From Mustela lutreola (Eukaryota; Chordata; Mammalia; Carnivora; Mustelidae): DNA of 64,000 nt. The DNA lies in assembly GCF_030435805.1 (NCBI RefSeq), contig NC_081291.1, forward strand, positions 10,067,001 through 10,131,000. The letters run 5' to 3'. Each line of letters begins with the position of its first letter. Position 1 is the stretch's first letter. Shown here in pieces: positions 10,607-21,818 of the stretch. Both the position numbers and the translations under genes were made by a program. Below the pieces are notes generated by a model, which did no database searches, had not been told where the DNA came from, and worked only from the letters and a program-made list of their open reading frames with translations.

Positions 10607-13600
10607 GTGAGTCTGCTGAGAGCAAAGTAGTCCACAGCCAGAGCGTGGGGGAGGGTCCCTGCACCCCCACAGCCAAGGCAGGAGGGACGCCTGCTACAGG
10701 GGGAGGCCGGGCTGCCCTTCCCAGCAACCCCTCCTTTGGAGATGGCCCTGCCCTCCTCCGGAGCACCTGGCTCAGACCTCACCTTCTGACACTGGTAATC
10801 TTCCCCACAGACTGTGCTCGCTGGTGCCCTCCGAATTCCACGTGTGTCAATGCCACCGCCTGTCGTTGTTCCCCGGGATTCAATTCTTCTTCCGGGGTGA
10901 TCTTCACCAGCCTCTTGGAGAGCTGTGATGGTACAGGGGCTTGGGGTGGTGGAGGGGCACGGAGACGGTGGGGCATAGCCCAGTGCCTGTGAGGGATGTC
11001 AGTGGTGGCTGGGTTCTCAGCCTTTGGTCTTGGGATTGTCCTCAAGGGCAGAGAAATAGAAAGGACAAGATAGAAAGGTGGAAAATAAGTAAATAAACAT
11101 GGCTTCTTGGAGAGAGTGGAGGTCTGGAGTCTGGTTTCACTTAGCCCTTCCAGGATGGGGGAGGAAGATGCAGAGCTGCCACCCACGCCCCACCCCCATC
11201 TCTGCACTCCCTACTGAACAAACTCAAATCCAGGATGCCAGCCAGAGGACAGAGAAGAGAGCTAAGTGGGCTTCAGGAATGTCTTGCTCCAGCTGCAGCC
11301 CAGCCTCTGCAGCATAGCTTAAGCATCTAATCTTCCCAAAAGACACTGATTAAGTATCAGCCCCCATGCTGGGGAGTCAGGTGATGGATAGGGATCTCTT
11401 CCTGAAGGAACTCATGTCTTTGGGAGGTGACCCTTTGCCCCATTGTGTTCCAGACATTAATGAGTGTGGACCACTCTCGGCAGTGTCCTGTGGAAAATTT
11501 GCAGACTGCCAAAACACAGAGGGGAGCTACTACTGCACATGCATTCCAGGATATGAGCTTGCTTCTGGGGCAAGAATGTTCAAAAATGAGAGTGAGAACA
11601 TGTGTCAAGGTAAGAACTGCCCCACATCTTCCATCACCCTGTCCATGAGGTTGGAGTTCACCAGAGCCATTCCCGAATCATCCCCAGGGGCAGGGCCCAG
11701 GCGAGAGGGTACAGCACCCATGTCTGCATGCCTGTGCCTGAGCCGCCAGCACAGAGAGGCAGGGCAATGTGAAGGCCAAGAGCCCAAATCCCTGCTTTTC
11801 TACTTGATAGCAGTGCATCTGAGACACCGGCCAGGACACTTACTCAGAAGCCACTGTTAATGTATAAGATGTGATAATATTATTGAGATTTTGTGTTTTT
11901 TTTTTTTTTTAAAGAGTCCCTATTTTTTACAGATAGAAAAGTAGCTTTGCCTTTTGTTAACTGTGTGACTTTGGACAAGTTCTTTTGCCTCTCTGTGCCT
12001 CAGTTTACCCATCTGACGATGGTGCTTACCTCACAGAATTGCTGGGAAGATAGAGGCAGCAAAGCACAGAATCGTGGCTGTCTGATTTTGAATGACCCTC
12101 AGTATGATCTAATGTACCCCCTCCAGGATGGGCACCCCTGAGGTCCACCCCAGGGTGGGCACGGAGAGCAGCTGCTCCTATTCACCCCACACCATAGTCA
12201 CATCTCTTGCTGTGGTCTTGTCCAGTGATGCCATGGTTCGGGCCCAGGAGAAGCCCGGCCTCCACGCATCACCAGGCTTTGTCCCCCTTCCAGGGAGAAG
12301 AGCAGGCGGGGGAAGGGGCTTTGGGTATCCGCAGGGGGCAGAGAGGGCCAGCAGTGGGTGGGTGGGGGCAGCCACTCACCCAGAGAGAGGGGTTAGTGCA
12401 GAATAGAGAGAGAGAGAGAGCAGAGGAGGCGAGCAGGCGTGAGAGGTGAGAACGAGGTGCACCTGAGGGTCCAAAGGACTCTGGTGTGGGTCCATAGGCC
12501 TACCCTGCTATGGAGAAAAGAGCCCACAGCCTGTTCCCTAGCCCCATCCAGACCTGCATGCAGACGGAAGGCTGCAGAGCCTCACTGGTGGGGGTGAAGG
12601 GAGGACCCACACTTTTGTGGAGCCCAGGGGGAAGCCTCCGTCCACAGCACTGCTGGTCCCTAGGGGCTTCTGGGTGAACGTTGTGCCCCAAACATGTGGC
12701 CTGGCCAGAGGACAGAGCCTTCACATGAAATGGGAAAAGGTCCATCATCTCCAGGTGAACACAGCATTTTTGGGGAATGGAAAGTGGACTGGGTTTCAAC
12801 TCCCACAGGCCTCCTGGGCCTGACACTTTTGTGCACTGAACAACCTGCACAACTGTACATGGCGATCACAGATCCCACTCAGTGTGCCTGGATGGGGATG
12901 CCGCCTACCAACTGTTGTGAGCCCCCAGCACAAATGGGGGCTGTGGTTACTGAGAGGCTGCATTGCTGTATTAGAACAGACCAGGGCTGAGAGAAGGGGA
13001 TTCTGTCAGGTGAGTAGGCAGGGACACGGACGAACAAGAGACGGGAGAGGGACCACTGTGGACCTCAAGCTGGGCGACAGTGAGAGAACAGTCTGCTGGC
13101 TTGGCCCAGGGCCTGCTGCCTGAAGACGGAGCTCTGCCACGGACTCAGACTTTGCCGCAGCTGAGGACACATGTAGCCGTGTCGTGGCCATCAGATCTGC
13201 TGCTGGCAGGAGACCCAGGCCCCTCTGTGGGCCCCTTGCTCCACTTTCCCCAGGCATCAGAGGATGTCCTGGGTACCTGCCTGGTGTGCCGAACCTCTCT
13301 GAGTCCCAAGGCTCAGAACTCTCCCCAGAGGGTCACTTTAGGATGTCTAGACTGTCCCCCTACATCCTGGGCATCTTATTTGCATGAAACGAGAGGCGAG
13401 TGGCATTCAAGACACTTTGCAGGAGGTGGGCTCAGGCGTAGTATCCGTCCTCTTCGCCACCATCAGTAACTGCCTGGGTGAGACCTGCCCCCACTGGAGC
13501 CCACATGGACCTACCCAGACCAGGAGCCCCTTCAGACCCTTGGCCACCATGGACCCAGGTACCTCATCAGGAAAGGCGGGAAGATGGAGATTTGCCAGGA

Positions 13601-16600
13601 GGCACACAGCCTCTCGCCCACCTGCACAGCAGGCCAGCATCCCACCTGGAGAAGGCTCCTCCTGATGCCCGGCCCCTGGCTTCTCAGCCACCCGGCCTGC
13701 CTCTTTTTCCCTGCGCCGGGCTCTGTCCCGATCCTTCTCAGGAGCTTTGGTTCAGTCTGGATGACCAGGACCCGGAGGATGTTGTGCCTGGGGTGGACCA
13801 GGTGACACACAACGCCCCCCCCCCCCGCCCCACATACACACATGCACACACACTCGGACAGTCGGTGAACCAAGAAGCTCCTGTGTGGACCAGGTGACCA
13901 GAGAGGCCATCATCCAGGACCACTGCCCCAGGTGTGACCCTCTCCTGAGGAGGTCAACCCAGGTCCCCCAGGAGCACCGGATCCCTCAGGGACAGAAGAC
14001 GGAGCCTAGTCATTGGAGTCCAGTGTCCGCATCCCTGCATCCTGGTGGGAGGCCAAGGGCCAAGAAGACAGGAACGTTTGCCACCTCTCACCCCCAGCAC
14101 CTGCTCCCTCTCTGGCCACCACCCTCACCTACTGCTGGCCTTGCTCAGGTGGTGCGGGTTCTCATCACTTCCTGCCAGTCCAGGGGATGCCTTCCCAGGA
14201 ATCAGAGAAACGCATCTTCACTGGCCCAAGGCTGCCTGACTGGACATCAGTGACACAGTCCACCCCAGCCTGGCGCCCCCTGTCCCGGCAGGCTCTGGCC
14301 TGTCTGGCACCATCCTCACTTTCCCTGCCTTGCCCAAAAGCCTCGTCCTTGGAGGGCCTGGCTCTGGGGTGGGTCTTGTCCATCTCCGTGGAGCTGGAAT
14401 CTCAGAGTGAGCGTGGATGGGAGCACCCTCTGAGGGTCACCAGGACTCCAAGCGAGAACTCAGCCAGTGAGTGGCCATCCTGGGGGAGTTAGGACAAAGG
14501 CCATCGCTGGGAGCCATGACAGGTCCCAGTCGGGTTGCAGCATTTCCTCTGTACACGGTTCCTAGGAAGGACCACCCTGGACTTATCCAAGTCCTCAGGC
14601 TGGGACACAGGTGGTTATAGGACCCTGCTCCAGCTAGGAGCTGCCCAGAGAGGAGGGAGCCAGAGCTGGCAGACGGGGCGGACTTGGACCACTTCTGGCT
14701 ACATCTGGAAACAAAACATCTGGGCACCATGCTCACCCATAGCACGCCTCCATGTGAATTAGAAAAGGCATCCACTCACTGAGGAGGAGAGAGCAGAGGC
14801 TTCCAGATGCTTCTATCCAAGGAAACAGCTGCAGGCACCCATCACCCTCTCCTTCCCCCTGCAGATGTGGACGAATGTCAGCAGAAACCCCGAATCTGTA
14901 AAAGCCCGAGCATCTGCACCAACACCCAGGGCAGCTACACCTGCGAATGCCCGCCCGGCTTGCAGCTCAAACCGGGCGACCCAAATCTGTGCACAGGTAG
15001 AGGCCCTGGCAGACACTGTGAGGCTGCGCTGGAGCTGGGGAGGGGCCAAGGTGGATCCCACAGCCCCAGGAGGAGGGAGAAGGCTCTCAGGTTCCCAAAA
15101 CACCACGGGTTTGCTCTGCCCAAGGAGTCACCTCCCAGGAAGTTCCCACCACAGAGCAGGAAGGCTGCAGGGCCTTCTGGGCCTGGGGTTCCCTTGTGGA
15201 GCCCCCGGCCTCTGTGTACACTTCCCGGCCTCATCCCTCGTCCTCTGTCACATGGGAGCAGAGGGAGTTATCACCTCCAGTTTCCAGAAAGGGAACCTGA
15301 GCCAGAACTGGGGAGGGAGCAGGCAAGAGAACTTGGAAAGTTCAGGCCCCATGAGGCAGTCTCCCTTCTGGTTTCAGTCTATAAACCGAGGACCAGGGTC
15401 CCTGCCATGCCTGTCTTGCAGGGAAGCCATTGTAAGGTCCACTGAAGTTGAAGGTCACCAGGTGGTAGCAAGTACAATAATGGTAGGGTCCTTGGTGCCA
15501 GGCAGTGAGAACGGGTGCAGTGAGTGGAGGGGACACTGACCCTCTGGCTTTGTCCTCAGATGTGAATGAATGCACATCGGGGCAGAACCCATGCCACAAC
15601 TCCACCCACTGCCTCAACAACATTGGTGGCTACAAGTGCCGCTGCCGCCCTGGCTGGAAGCCCATTCCTGGGTCCCCCAATGGCCCAAACAACACCGTCT
15701 GTGAAGGTACAGAGCTCAGACGCCACTTCCTGGAGACCCACACTCAGAACATCTGATCCCATATTCAGAGGCACCTAAAGGAACCCTGGGTGCTCTGCTG
15801 TGCCAGGCATTAATTCTGCGGGGGGGGGGGGGTGGCGGGGAGGGGCAGTTCTGGGGAAGGAGCTGGGGTGCCCAGGAGCAGGCTCCTTGGAGTCCCCAGG
15901 CAGCAGCTAATTACCACCTGGGACAAAGGTATTTCTATATTCACAACCTGCACATCTGTACATGGCTTCTCAACCATCTGGCCTGCCTGTTTCCCTGCAC
16001 AGGGCTCTGTCCCGACCCTCCCTGGTGGGCTCCCATGTCAGGCTCCTCACACTCCCCATGACCCCTGCATCACTAGGATGTGGGGTCAGCAGGTGATATC
16101 ACCTCCAGCCAAGGGTGGGGTGGATACTAACACAGGGAAGGGGGGCAGGACACAGAGGGGAAAGGCGTCCTGACTCTGAACTTTGTGTCCCCAGATGTGG
16201 ACGAGTGCAGCTCCGAGAAGCCTATGTGCCATGAGTCCACCATCTGCATCAACACCGTGGGCTCGTACAAGTGCCGCTGCCGCCGGGGCTGGGAGCTCAA
16301 ACCCGGATTCCAGAATAAGCAGCGCAACACCACCTGTGAAGGTACCTGGTCTGACCTGACCCCAGACCCCGCCCCCTCCACACACAGACACTCTCACGCC
16401 TAATGAACTGCTGCTCTATCCCCTGCAGAGATGTCCTTCCCCATCTGGACCCCACCCCCTGGAAAAAAGACCCAGGTGAGTGGCCCCCCAGCAGGGACCA
16501 GGAGGCAGAAATCCCTCCTCGAAGTCGGCCCGATCCACCCTCTTTCCCCAAGCTCCCCTACCCACAAATGAGGCTCTCTGACCCCTCCCCATGTCCCCTC

Positions 16601-19600
16601 CCCACAGAGCATGTCCCACTTCTTTGAAAAAGTCCAACATCTGCGCAGAACCTTCAAGCCAGACTTGGCTCCGGACACCATGAAGGTAAGAGCACGAGCT
16701 CAGGGGGACCCCTGGACAGCATGGGGGGTGGCTGAGGGATGCTTCCATGGGGGTGGAGACAGCCCAAGCAGGGGTTACACAGATACAGACACATATACAC
16801 ACCCCAAAACGTGTACACACACACACACACACAGAAGGAACACGATGCCCAAAAATGGAGCAGTTAGGAATTTCATCTCTAAGGTTAGACCACAAAGGTT
16901 CAAATCCTCCCCATCCCTCCCACCCTACCCCCCCCCCATTGCCACCTTCTGCTATGTGACCTGAGGCAAGTGACTCCCCCTCTCTGGGCCTACTCTATAG
17001 AGTCAGTTTGAAGGTTTCATGGGAACTAATAGAAGTGAAGTTCAAAGAAAGGGCAGGGCCTGGCACGCGCTGAGAATTCTGTGAAAGCTTTCACTTCTGT
17101 GCTAAGCCCGGTGGAAACGGGTGAGGCCCTGTGTCCTTTTAAATTTTCCAGTAGCTACTTTAAAATAAACAAGCAAAAATACACAAGTGAAATTAGCGTG
17201 AAGACCGCATTTGATCCAGTGGATTCAAAATATGACCACTGCAACGTGGAACTGTATTCCGGGGTGCTCGAGAGCACCTGTGGCTCGTGGGCAACTCTTC
17301 CGGGCAGTGCAGACCTAGACCAGAGCCTGGCAGGAAGCCCGCGCCTGGGACAAGTCAGGCACCACTGTTCCCGTCCATGCATACAAGCCTCTAGTCAACC
17401 CCCTCCCTTGTCTTCTGACCACTGCACCATCTCAGTGATTCCGCTGTCACCCCACTGTCCCCCAGGCCACCCCAGCTGGTTCTGCAGTGTACCCCTTGGT
17501 GGAGGTGGCTGGTGAGGTTAGGGCCCTTTGGCAGCCCCTGCGGGACAGTAACCCACCAGCTGTCACCCATCATTCCCAGGATCTCATCCAGTTAGTGGAT
17601 ACGATGCTGGAGACTCCCAGAGATCTGGAGACCCTGTCCCTGACTGAGAGGCACTCCATGGCCACCAACTACCTCTTGGGCCTCGAAACAGTCCTGAGAA
17701 TGCTGGCCAAGGCCATGCCGGGAGCTTCCTTCACCTATGCTTCCCCTTCAGACACAGGTGAGATTTCGCCCTGCCCCGCCCTAGCCGGGGACCCCATCCC
17801 ACACCCAGAGCCCCCAGTCACTCACTACCCCTCTCTCCTCAGAGCTATCCCTGATGATCCAGGAGCACGGGGATGGGGATGGAAACATCACCATCGGTCA
17901 GAGCCATGCACGGATGCTGCTGAACTGGCATGTGGCGGCTGAAGCCAGGGATTCGGGTACCGGCGGGGAATCCGAGGGGATGCCCGCAGGAGGGGAGGTT
18001 CTGAATATCAACAACTGGAAATGGAGTTATTGCTAGGGCCCCCGGGGGCATCATGGTGGGTTGGAGAGCCTGAATCAGAGGTCTTAAGAGACAGGATCGG
18101 GAATGGGAGGAGGGAAGGCAGGAGAAGGTAGCCAGCCTGTGTACTCCCCAGGCCCCACCGTGATGGGCATCCTCTCCAGCTGGAACATGCGGAACTTGCT
18201 GGCCAACGCCTCCCTGAAGCTGGAGACTGAGAAGAAAGCTGAGCTGAGCAAGATCCACCAAAGTACAGTCCACGGCGCCCAGGCTGAGATCGTGTCAGCA
18301 GTCAACTTGGTCTTTCTGAGCAACACAAACACGGAGAAACTTGACTCCCCTGTCACCTTTGCCTTCTCCCACACAGTGAGTCCTCAGGTGGGGAGGAATC
18401 AGCCCTACTGCTCACCCCTTAACCAAGGTCCCAGCAGTTCCTATGCAGCCTTCATTCCCCCACTCTGCTCCTTCCTTACACAGACCTCAGGGCTTTGGCC
18501 GCCTTGCTGTACCCTGTCTGGGACACAGTTTTCTCCCACCTGGTCAGTCCTTTACCTGGTTCCAGTCTTTGGAACTCCTCTTTTAGGCCTTCCCTGATCT
18601 CCTTATTTAAAATTACAATTAGTAGTTATGCCCCACCTCCCCCGTGCTGTTTCCTTCTTATTTCCTTCTTATTTCCATTGCACCTCACCCCTTCTAACGT
18701 GCTATCTAGTTGACTTGTTAGATTTATTATTTATATCTGTCTCCCCCACTAGCATGCCAACCCCAAAAGGGCAGGGATTTGTGTCTTTCCCGTTCATTGT
18801 GTGCCATGCTGGGGGACACAGCAAAGTAGCTGCTCAGTAAATACTTATCAAAGGAAAAGTAGCCCTCCTTGGGCTCAAGCCAAGCCCAGGACCCAAGAAT
18901 GGGCTCCAGGCTAACCTTTCCAATCGTTCCCACCTGCCCACAGCAGGAGGAGACACCTAGGCCACGGCAGGAGATGATCTGTGCATTCTGGAAGAGTGAC
19001 AACAGGAGCGGGCACTGGGCCACCACAGGCTGCCGAACTCTGGGCACCAGGAATGGCAGCACCACCTGCCAGTGCAACCACCTGAGCAGCTTTGCCATCC
19101 TCATGGCCCACTATGACATAGAGGTGAGCAGCCAGGGGCCACCCTCAACAGCCCACAGCTGGCCAGGCTGGCCTAGGTTAATATAGGCAGCTGGTTCTTT
19201 TTTTTTTTTTTTTTTTTTAAGATCTTATTTATTTGACGGAGAAAAAGACAGCGAGGGAAGGAACACAAGCAGGGGGAGTGGGAGAGGGAGAAGCAGGCCT
19301 CCGGCTGAGTAGGGAACCAGATGCCGGGTTCCATCCCACAACCTGGGATCATGACGTGAAGGCAGCTGGTTCTTGATGATACAGCCCAACTGGCCCTATA
19401 TGGTCACACAGGCCGGGAGCCCCACCTCATGGCCCCCAGCCCCTTCCCCGCACCACCCCACCCCACCCCCCGCAGACCTCCCCATGGTTCAGCAACTAAT
19501 CGGTGTAGCCTGGCACTGCAGACCCTGCTCTGGCTGGCACCCCTTCTGACTGTCCATTTCAAATTGTTTTCAGTTGTAAAATATTACTAAACGCTCCTAA

Positions 19601-21818
19601 GCGAGCACAACTTTCTGTTTGTGGCCTCAGAGATCCACAGGCAAACTGGTCCACATGTTTAATTGGAATGGGCCAGGCAGAGTAGGGGAGGCTGTGGTTG
19701 AGGCCAAAGGTCCAGGAAGGACAAAAAGGTGGGTTTCAGTGAGTTAACAATATGGCAGGTGGGGAAGGAGTAAAATTTGAGATGAGGGAGAGGAAGTTCA
19801 GAAAGATGGGACAATCAGTATTAGAAAAGAAGGATGTGGGAAAAAAAAAAAGAAAAAAAGAAAAGAAGGATGTGGCCTTGGAGCTTCCCTGGGGACCTTC
19901 TCAGAAGTCTGGGTGTTTAGTGGGGAGACCCACCAGGAACCGGGGACCCCTGCTTCCTCCATGGTTGTTGGGGGGAGGGGATGTGATATTTAGGATGAGA
20001 GACACAGAGCAAGCTTGCTCAGGTGTTGAGGGCAGAGGATGCGGGGCTTAGGTGAGCAGCTTGATCAGAGACCTGCAAGGCAGGCCCCAGATGGGTCTCT
20101 GTGGTGGGGCCCATGAGGACAGGAAGTCCTCGGGACGCTGAGCCCCGCGCACCCCACCCTGCATCTAGGACCCGAAGTTGGCCTTGATCACCAAGGTGGG
20201 GCTGGCGGTGTCACTAGTCTGCCTGCTGTTGTGCATTCTCACCTTCCTGCTGGTGCGGCCCATCCAGGGCTCGCGCACCACCGTGCACCTGCACCTCTGC
20301 ATCTGCCTCTTTGTGGGCTCCGCCATCTTCCTGGCGGGCATCGAGAACCAGGAAGGAAGCATCCAAAAGGTAAGGTCCGGCGCGGTGGAGGGTCGCCCCC
20401 TCACCAGACCGCTGGGTCGGCGAGGCCCGGAACAGGGAGAGCTCCGCCCACTCCCGGGGCTTGGTGAGGATCACAAGCCCGGGAGGCACGCGGCTAGGCC
20501 GTAGCGCGCGGTCTGCGCCCGCCCCCCACTCTGCGCCGCCCCCCACTCGTCGCCGAGCCCCTCACCCCGCGGCACCGCCCACCTGAGGGAGGGTTCTTCG
20601 AGGGCGGACCCAGCCGGCCCCGCCCGCACTGACGTCGCCCCGCCTCCGCCCCGCAGGTGGGGCTGCGCTGCCGCCTGGTGGCGGGACTGCTGCATTACTT
20701 CTTCCTGGCCGCTTTCTGCTGGATGAGCCTCGAGGGAGTAGAGCTCTACTTCCTGGTGGTGCGGGTGTTCCAGGGCCAGGGACTGAGCAAGTGGCAGCTC
20801 TGCCTGATCGGCTACGGGGTGCCCCTGCTCATCGTGGGTGTCTCCGCGGCCGTCAAAAGTGATGGCTATGGCCGCAACGACTAGTGAGTGCAGGCCAGTG
20901 GTTGGGAGGGAGGGCACAGTCTGGGCCACAGTGCCCTGCGCGCTCCGTGGCTCTGACAGCACCCTCCCCTCTCACCCAGTTGCTGGTTGAACCCTGAAGG
21001 TGGCTTCCTCTGGAGTTTCGTGGGACCCGTGACCCTCATCGTTCTGGTAAGTGCCCCCACCTCCACAGCCTGAGGCACGTGGCTCCACAAGGAGCCGTAG
21101 AAGACCTGTTCTCTCCCTGCAGTTCCAAGGACTCTCCCTAATGTAAATTCTGTGCTGCCCACCCAGTGCAATGCTGTGATCTTCGTGACTACTATCTGGA
21201 AGCTCACACAGAAGTTTTCTGAGATCAACCCAGACCTGAAGAAACTAAAAAAGGCCCGGTGAGAGCTGGGGCCAGGAGGGGGCTGGCAGGGAGAGGAGGG
21301 TGTGTGTGTGGAGGGGCCTTCCCCACTGACAGCCTGTTCCCCCTGCAGGGTGCTGACCATCACAGCTATGGCTCAGCTCTTTGTGCTGGGCTGCACCTGG
21401 GTCTTCGGCTTATTCCTCTTCAACCCGCAGAGCTGGCCACTGAGCTACACCTTCACCATCCTCAACTGCCTGCAAGGCCTCTTCCTCTTTGTGCTCCACT
21501 GCCTACTCAACAAGAAGGTGGGCTGCAGCCGCTATGGGTGGGGTGAGTGGGACCCCCAGTCCTGGGGCCTGCCCCTTCCCTAACCTGGTACTCTGGGCCC
21601 CACAGGTAAGGGAGGAGTATAGAAGGTGGGCCGGCAGGGTCACAGGGAACAAGTACTCGGAGTTCACCACATCCACGACTGGCACCAGCCACAATCAGAC
21701 CCAGGTAAGGGCTGAGCCCGGGGTCGGGGTTCTGGGCTAGAGCGCCCCCAAACCAGGCTCCCTTCTCATGGTGCCCCTTTCTCACCAGGCCCACAAGCCC
21801 TCCGAGTCCGGTATGTGA
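7323..21818 (+). CDS. ADGRE5: ADGRE5 (CD97), adhesion G-protein-coupled receptor E5; whole coding region, 20 exons
   Basis: Leukocyte adhesion GPCR of the EGF-TM7 group; family members bind CD55 through the first EGF modules and chondroitin sulfate through EGF4 (established knowledge). Coding exons: 7323-7365, 10556-10606, 10811-10930, 11454-11609, 14865-14996, 15560-15706, 16195-16341, 16429-16475, 16608-16685, 17580-17757, 17843-17956, 18152-18375, 18944-19123, 20169-20369, 20657-20883, 20980-21046, 21167-21258, 21349-21517, 21606-21704, 21789-21818. All borders are GT/AG and all phases join, giving 833 codons against 835 in human. The start sits in a signal-peptide exon with no competing upstream ATG in frame close by. 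The gene runs tail to tail with DDX39A. Exon 12 has a second possible donor (see findings), which would give 837 codons. Confidence 0.96.
7366..10555. other. ADGRE5: ADGRE5 intron 1
   Basis: Contains a T run at 8348-8360, a C run at 8454-8469, a MIR-like piece at about 8735-8860 (ctcagtttgtccatccgtagagtgg), a pyrimidine-rich (CT)-type tract at about 9440-9760 and a reverse MIR at about 10075-10250 (gatgggaaaactgagacactgg). No extra exon supported. Confidence 0.6.
10811..16341 (+). CDS. ADGRE5: ADGRE5 exons 3-7: five EGF-like modules
   Basis: Exons 10811-10930, 11454-11609, 14865-14996, 15560-15706 and 16195-16341 each encode one EGF module and each begin and end in phase 1, so any can be skipped without a frame shift. 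Modules 2-5 open with the calcium-binding signature D-I/V-N/D-E-C and keep six cysteines. Module 1 (CARWCPP start) lacks that signature, as in human CD97. Exons 6 and 7 are both 147 bp. The family makes isoforms with 3, 4 or 5 modules by skipping; here the genome encodes all five. Sugar sites NST and NAT lie in module 1, NST and NNT in module 4, and NTT in module 5. Confidence 0.95.
11940..12070 (+). repeat. MIR element
   Basis: Contains the MIR core ctgtgtgactttggacaagttcttttgcctctctgtgcctcagtttacccatctg followed by cttacctcacagaattgctgggaagat, a clear match to MIR in forward orientation inside ADGRE5 intron 4. Confidence 0.85.
12072..14864. other. ADGRE5: ADGRE5 intron 4, mostly unannotated
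   Basis: Holds a (GA)n run at 12403-12420, a C run at 13815-13826 with (CA)-rich sequence, and a 14-bp phrase gtggaccaggtgac repeated at about 13793 and 13886. Segments at 12834-12858 and 13677-13730 are homologous to one contiguous stretch in intron 6 (see findings). No intact EGF exon was found in it. Confidence 0.5.
16429..19123 (+). CDS. ADGRE5: ADGRE5 exons 8-13: stalk and GAIN domain with GPS cleavage site
   Basis: Exons 16429-16475, 16608-16685, 17580-17757, 17843-17956, 18152-18375 and 18944-19123 encode about residues 266-539. The GPS motif is clear in the last exon: paired Trp and Cys residues ([15 protein letters not shown]) followed by HLS, with autoproteolysis expected between Leu526 and Ser527 and a tethered peptide starting [10 protein letters not shown]-glycosylation sites include NAS and NGS. 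Exon 12 can end at 18375 (aca/gtgagt) or 18387 (cag/gtgggg); both keep phase 0, a difference of four residues. The intron after it is largely an L2 fossil. Confidence 0.93.
16890..17075 (+). repeat. MIR element
   Basis: gctatgtgacctgaggcaagtgactccccctctctgggcc followed by gggcagggcctggcacgcgctgagaa, forward MIR in ADGRE5 intron 9. Confidence 0.75.
17135..17330 (-). repeat. Non-autonomous DNA-transposon fossil (MER type)
   Basis: Phrases ttttccagtagctactttaaaataaacaagcaaaaatacacaagtgaaatta and agcacctgtggctcgtgggcaactcttccgggcagtgcag match a common placental hAT-like element with 'agccacatgtggctagtggctac' ends. A related piece lies at 55800-56010. Confidence 0.5.
18420..18860 (+). repeat. L2 3'-end fragment
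   Basis: The end part, ttatttatatctgtctcccccactagcatgccaaccccaaaagggcaggga through tgctcagtaaatacttatc, is the typical L2 3' end. It fills most of ADGRE5 intron 12. Confidence 0.75.
19196..19362 (-). repeat. CanSINE, reverse
   Basis: Starts with a T run and aagatcttatttatttgacgga and passes through gggagagggagaagcaggcct to gggatcatgacgtgaag. The flanking phrase ggcagctggttctt recurs on both sides (19187 and 19363), a target-site duplication. It lies in ADGRE5 intron 13. Confidence 0.85.
19370..20168. other. ADGRE5: ADGRE5 intron 13, remainder
   Basis: No exon recognised. An A-rich tract with agaaaaaaagaaaagaaggatg at about 19840-19872 repeats the word gaaggatgtgg, suggesting a small local duplication. 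Confidence 0.4.
20169..21517 (+). CDS. ADGRE5: ADGRE5 exons 14-18: seven-transmembrane region
   Basis: Exons 20169-20369, 20657-20883, 20980-21046, 21167-21258 and 21349-21517 encode residues 540-791. They read as the secretin-like adhesion GPCR core: TM1 ([12 protein letters not shown]), TM2 ([11 protein letters not shown]), TM3 ([18 protein letters not shown]), TM4 ([17 protein letters not shown]), TM5 ([10 protein letters not shown] then CNAVIFV), TM6 ([17 protein letters not shown]) and TM7 ([18 protein letters not shown]). The cysteines expected to bridge TM3 and the second outer loop are present (GLRCR, YCWLN). Introns at the 3' end are very short (about 84-120 bp). The exon starting at 20169 uses a TAG acceptor. 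Confidence 0.95.

Noticed and set aside
12072-14864. A sixth EGF exon in ADGRE5 intron 4
   Set aside because: I searched for the D-x-D/N-E-C start with an AG acceptor and a six-cysteine frame and found none, though duplicated intron pieces exist.
16755-16840. Coding exon in the (CA)-rich stretch of ADGRE5 intron 9
   Set aside because: Simple repeat sequence. The flanking phases are already satisfied by exons 9 and 10.
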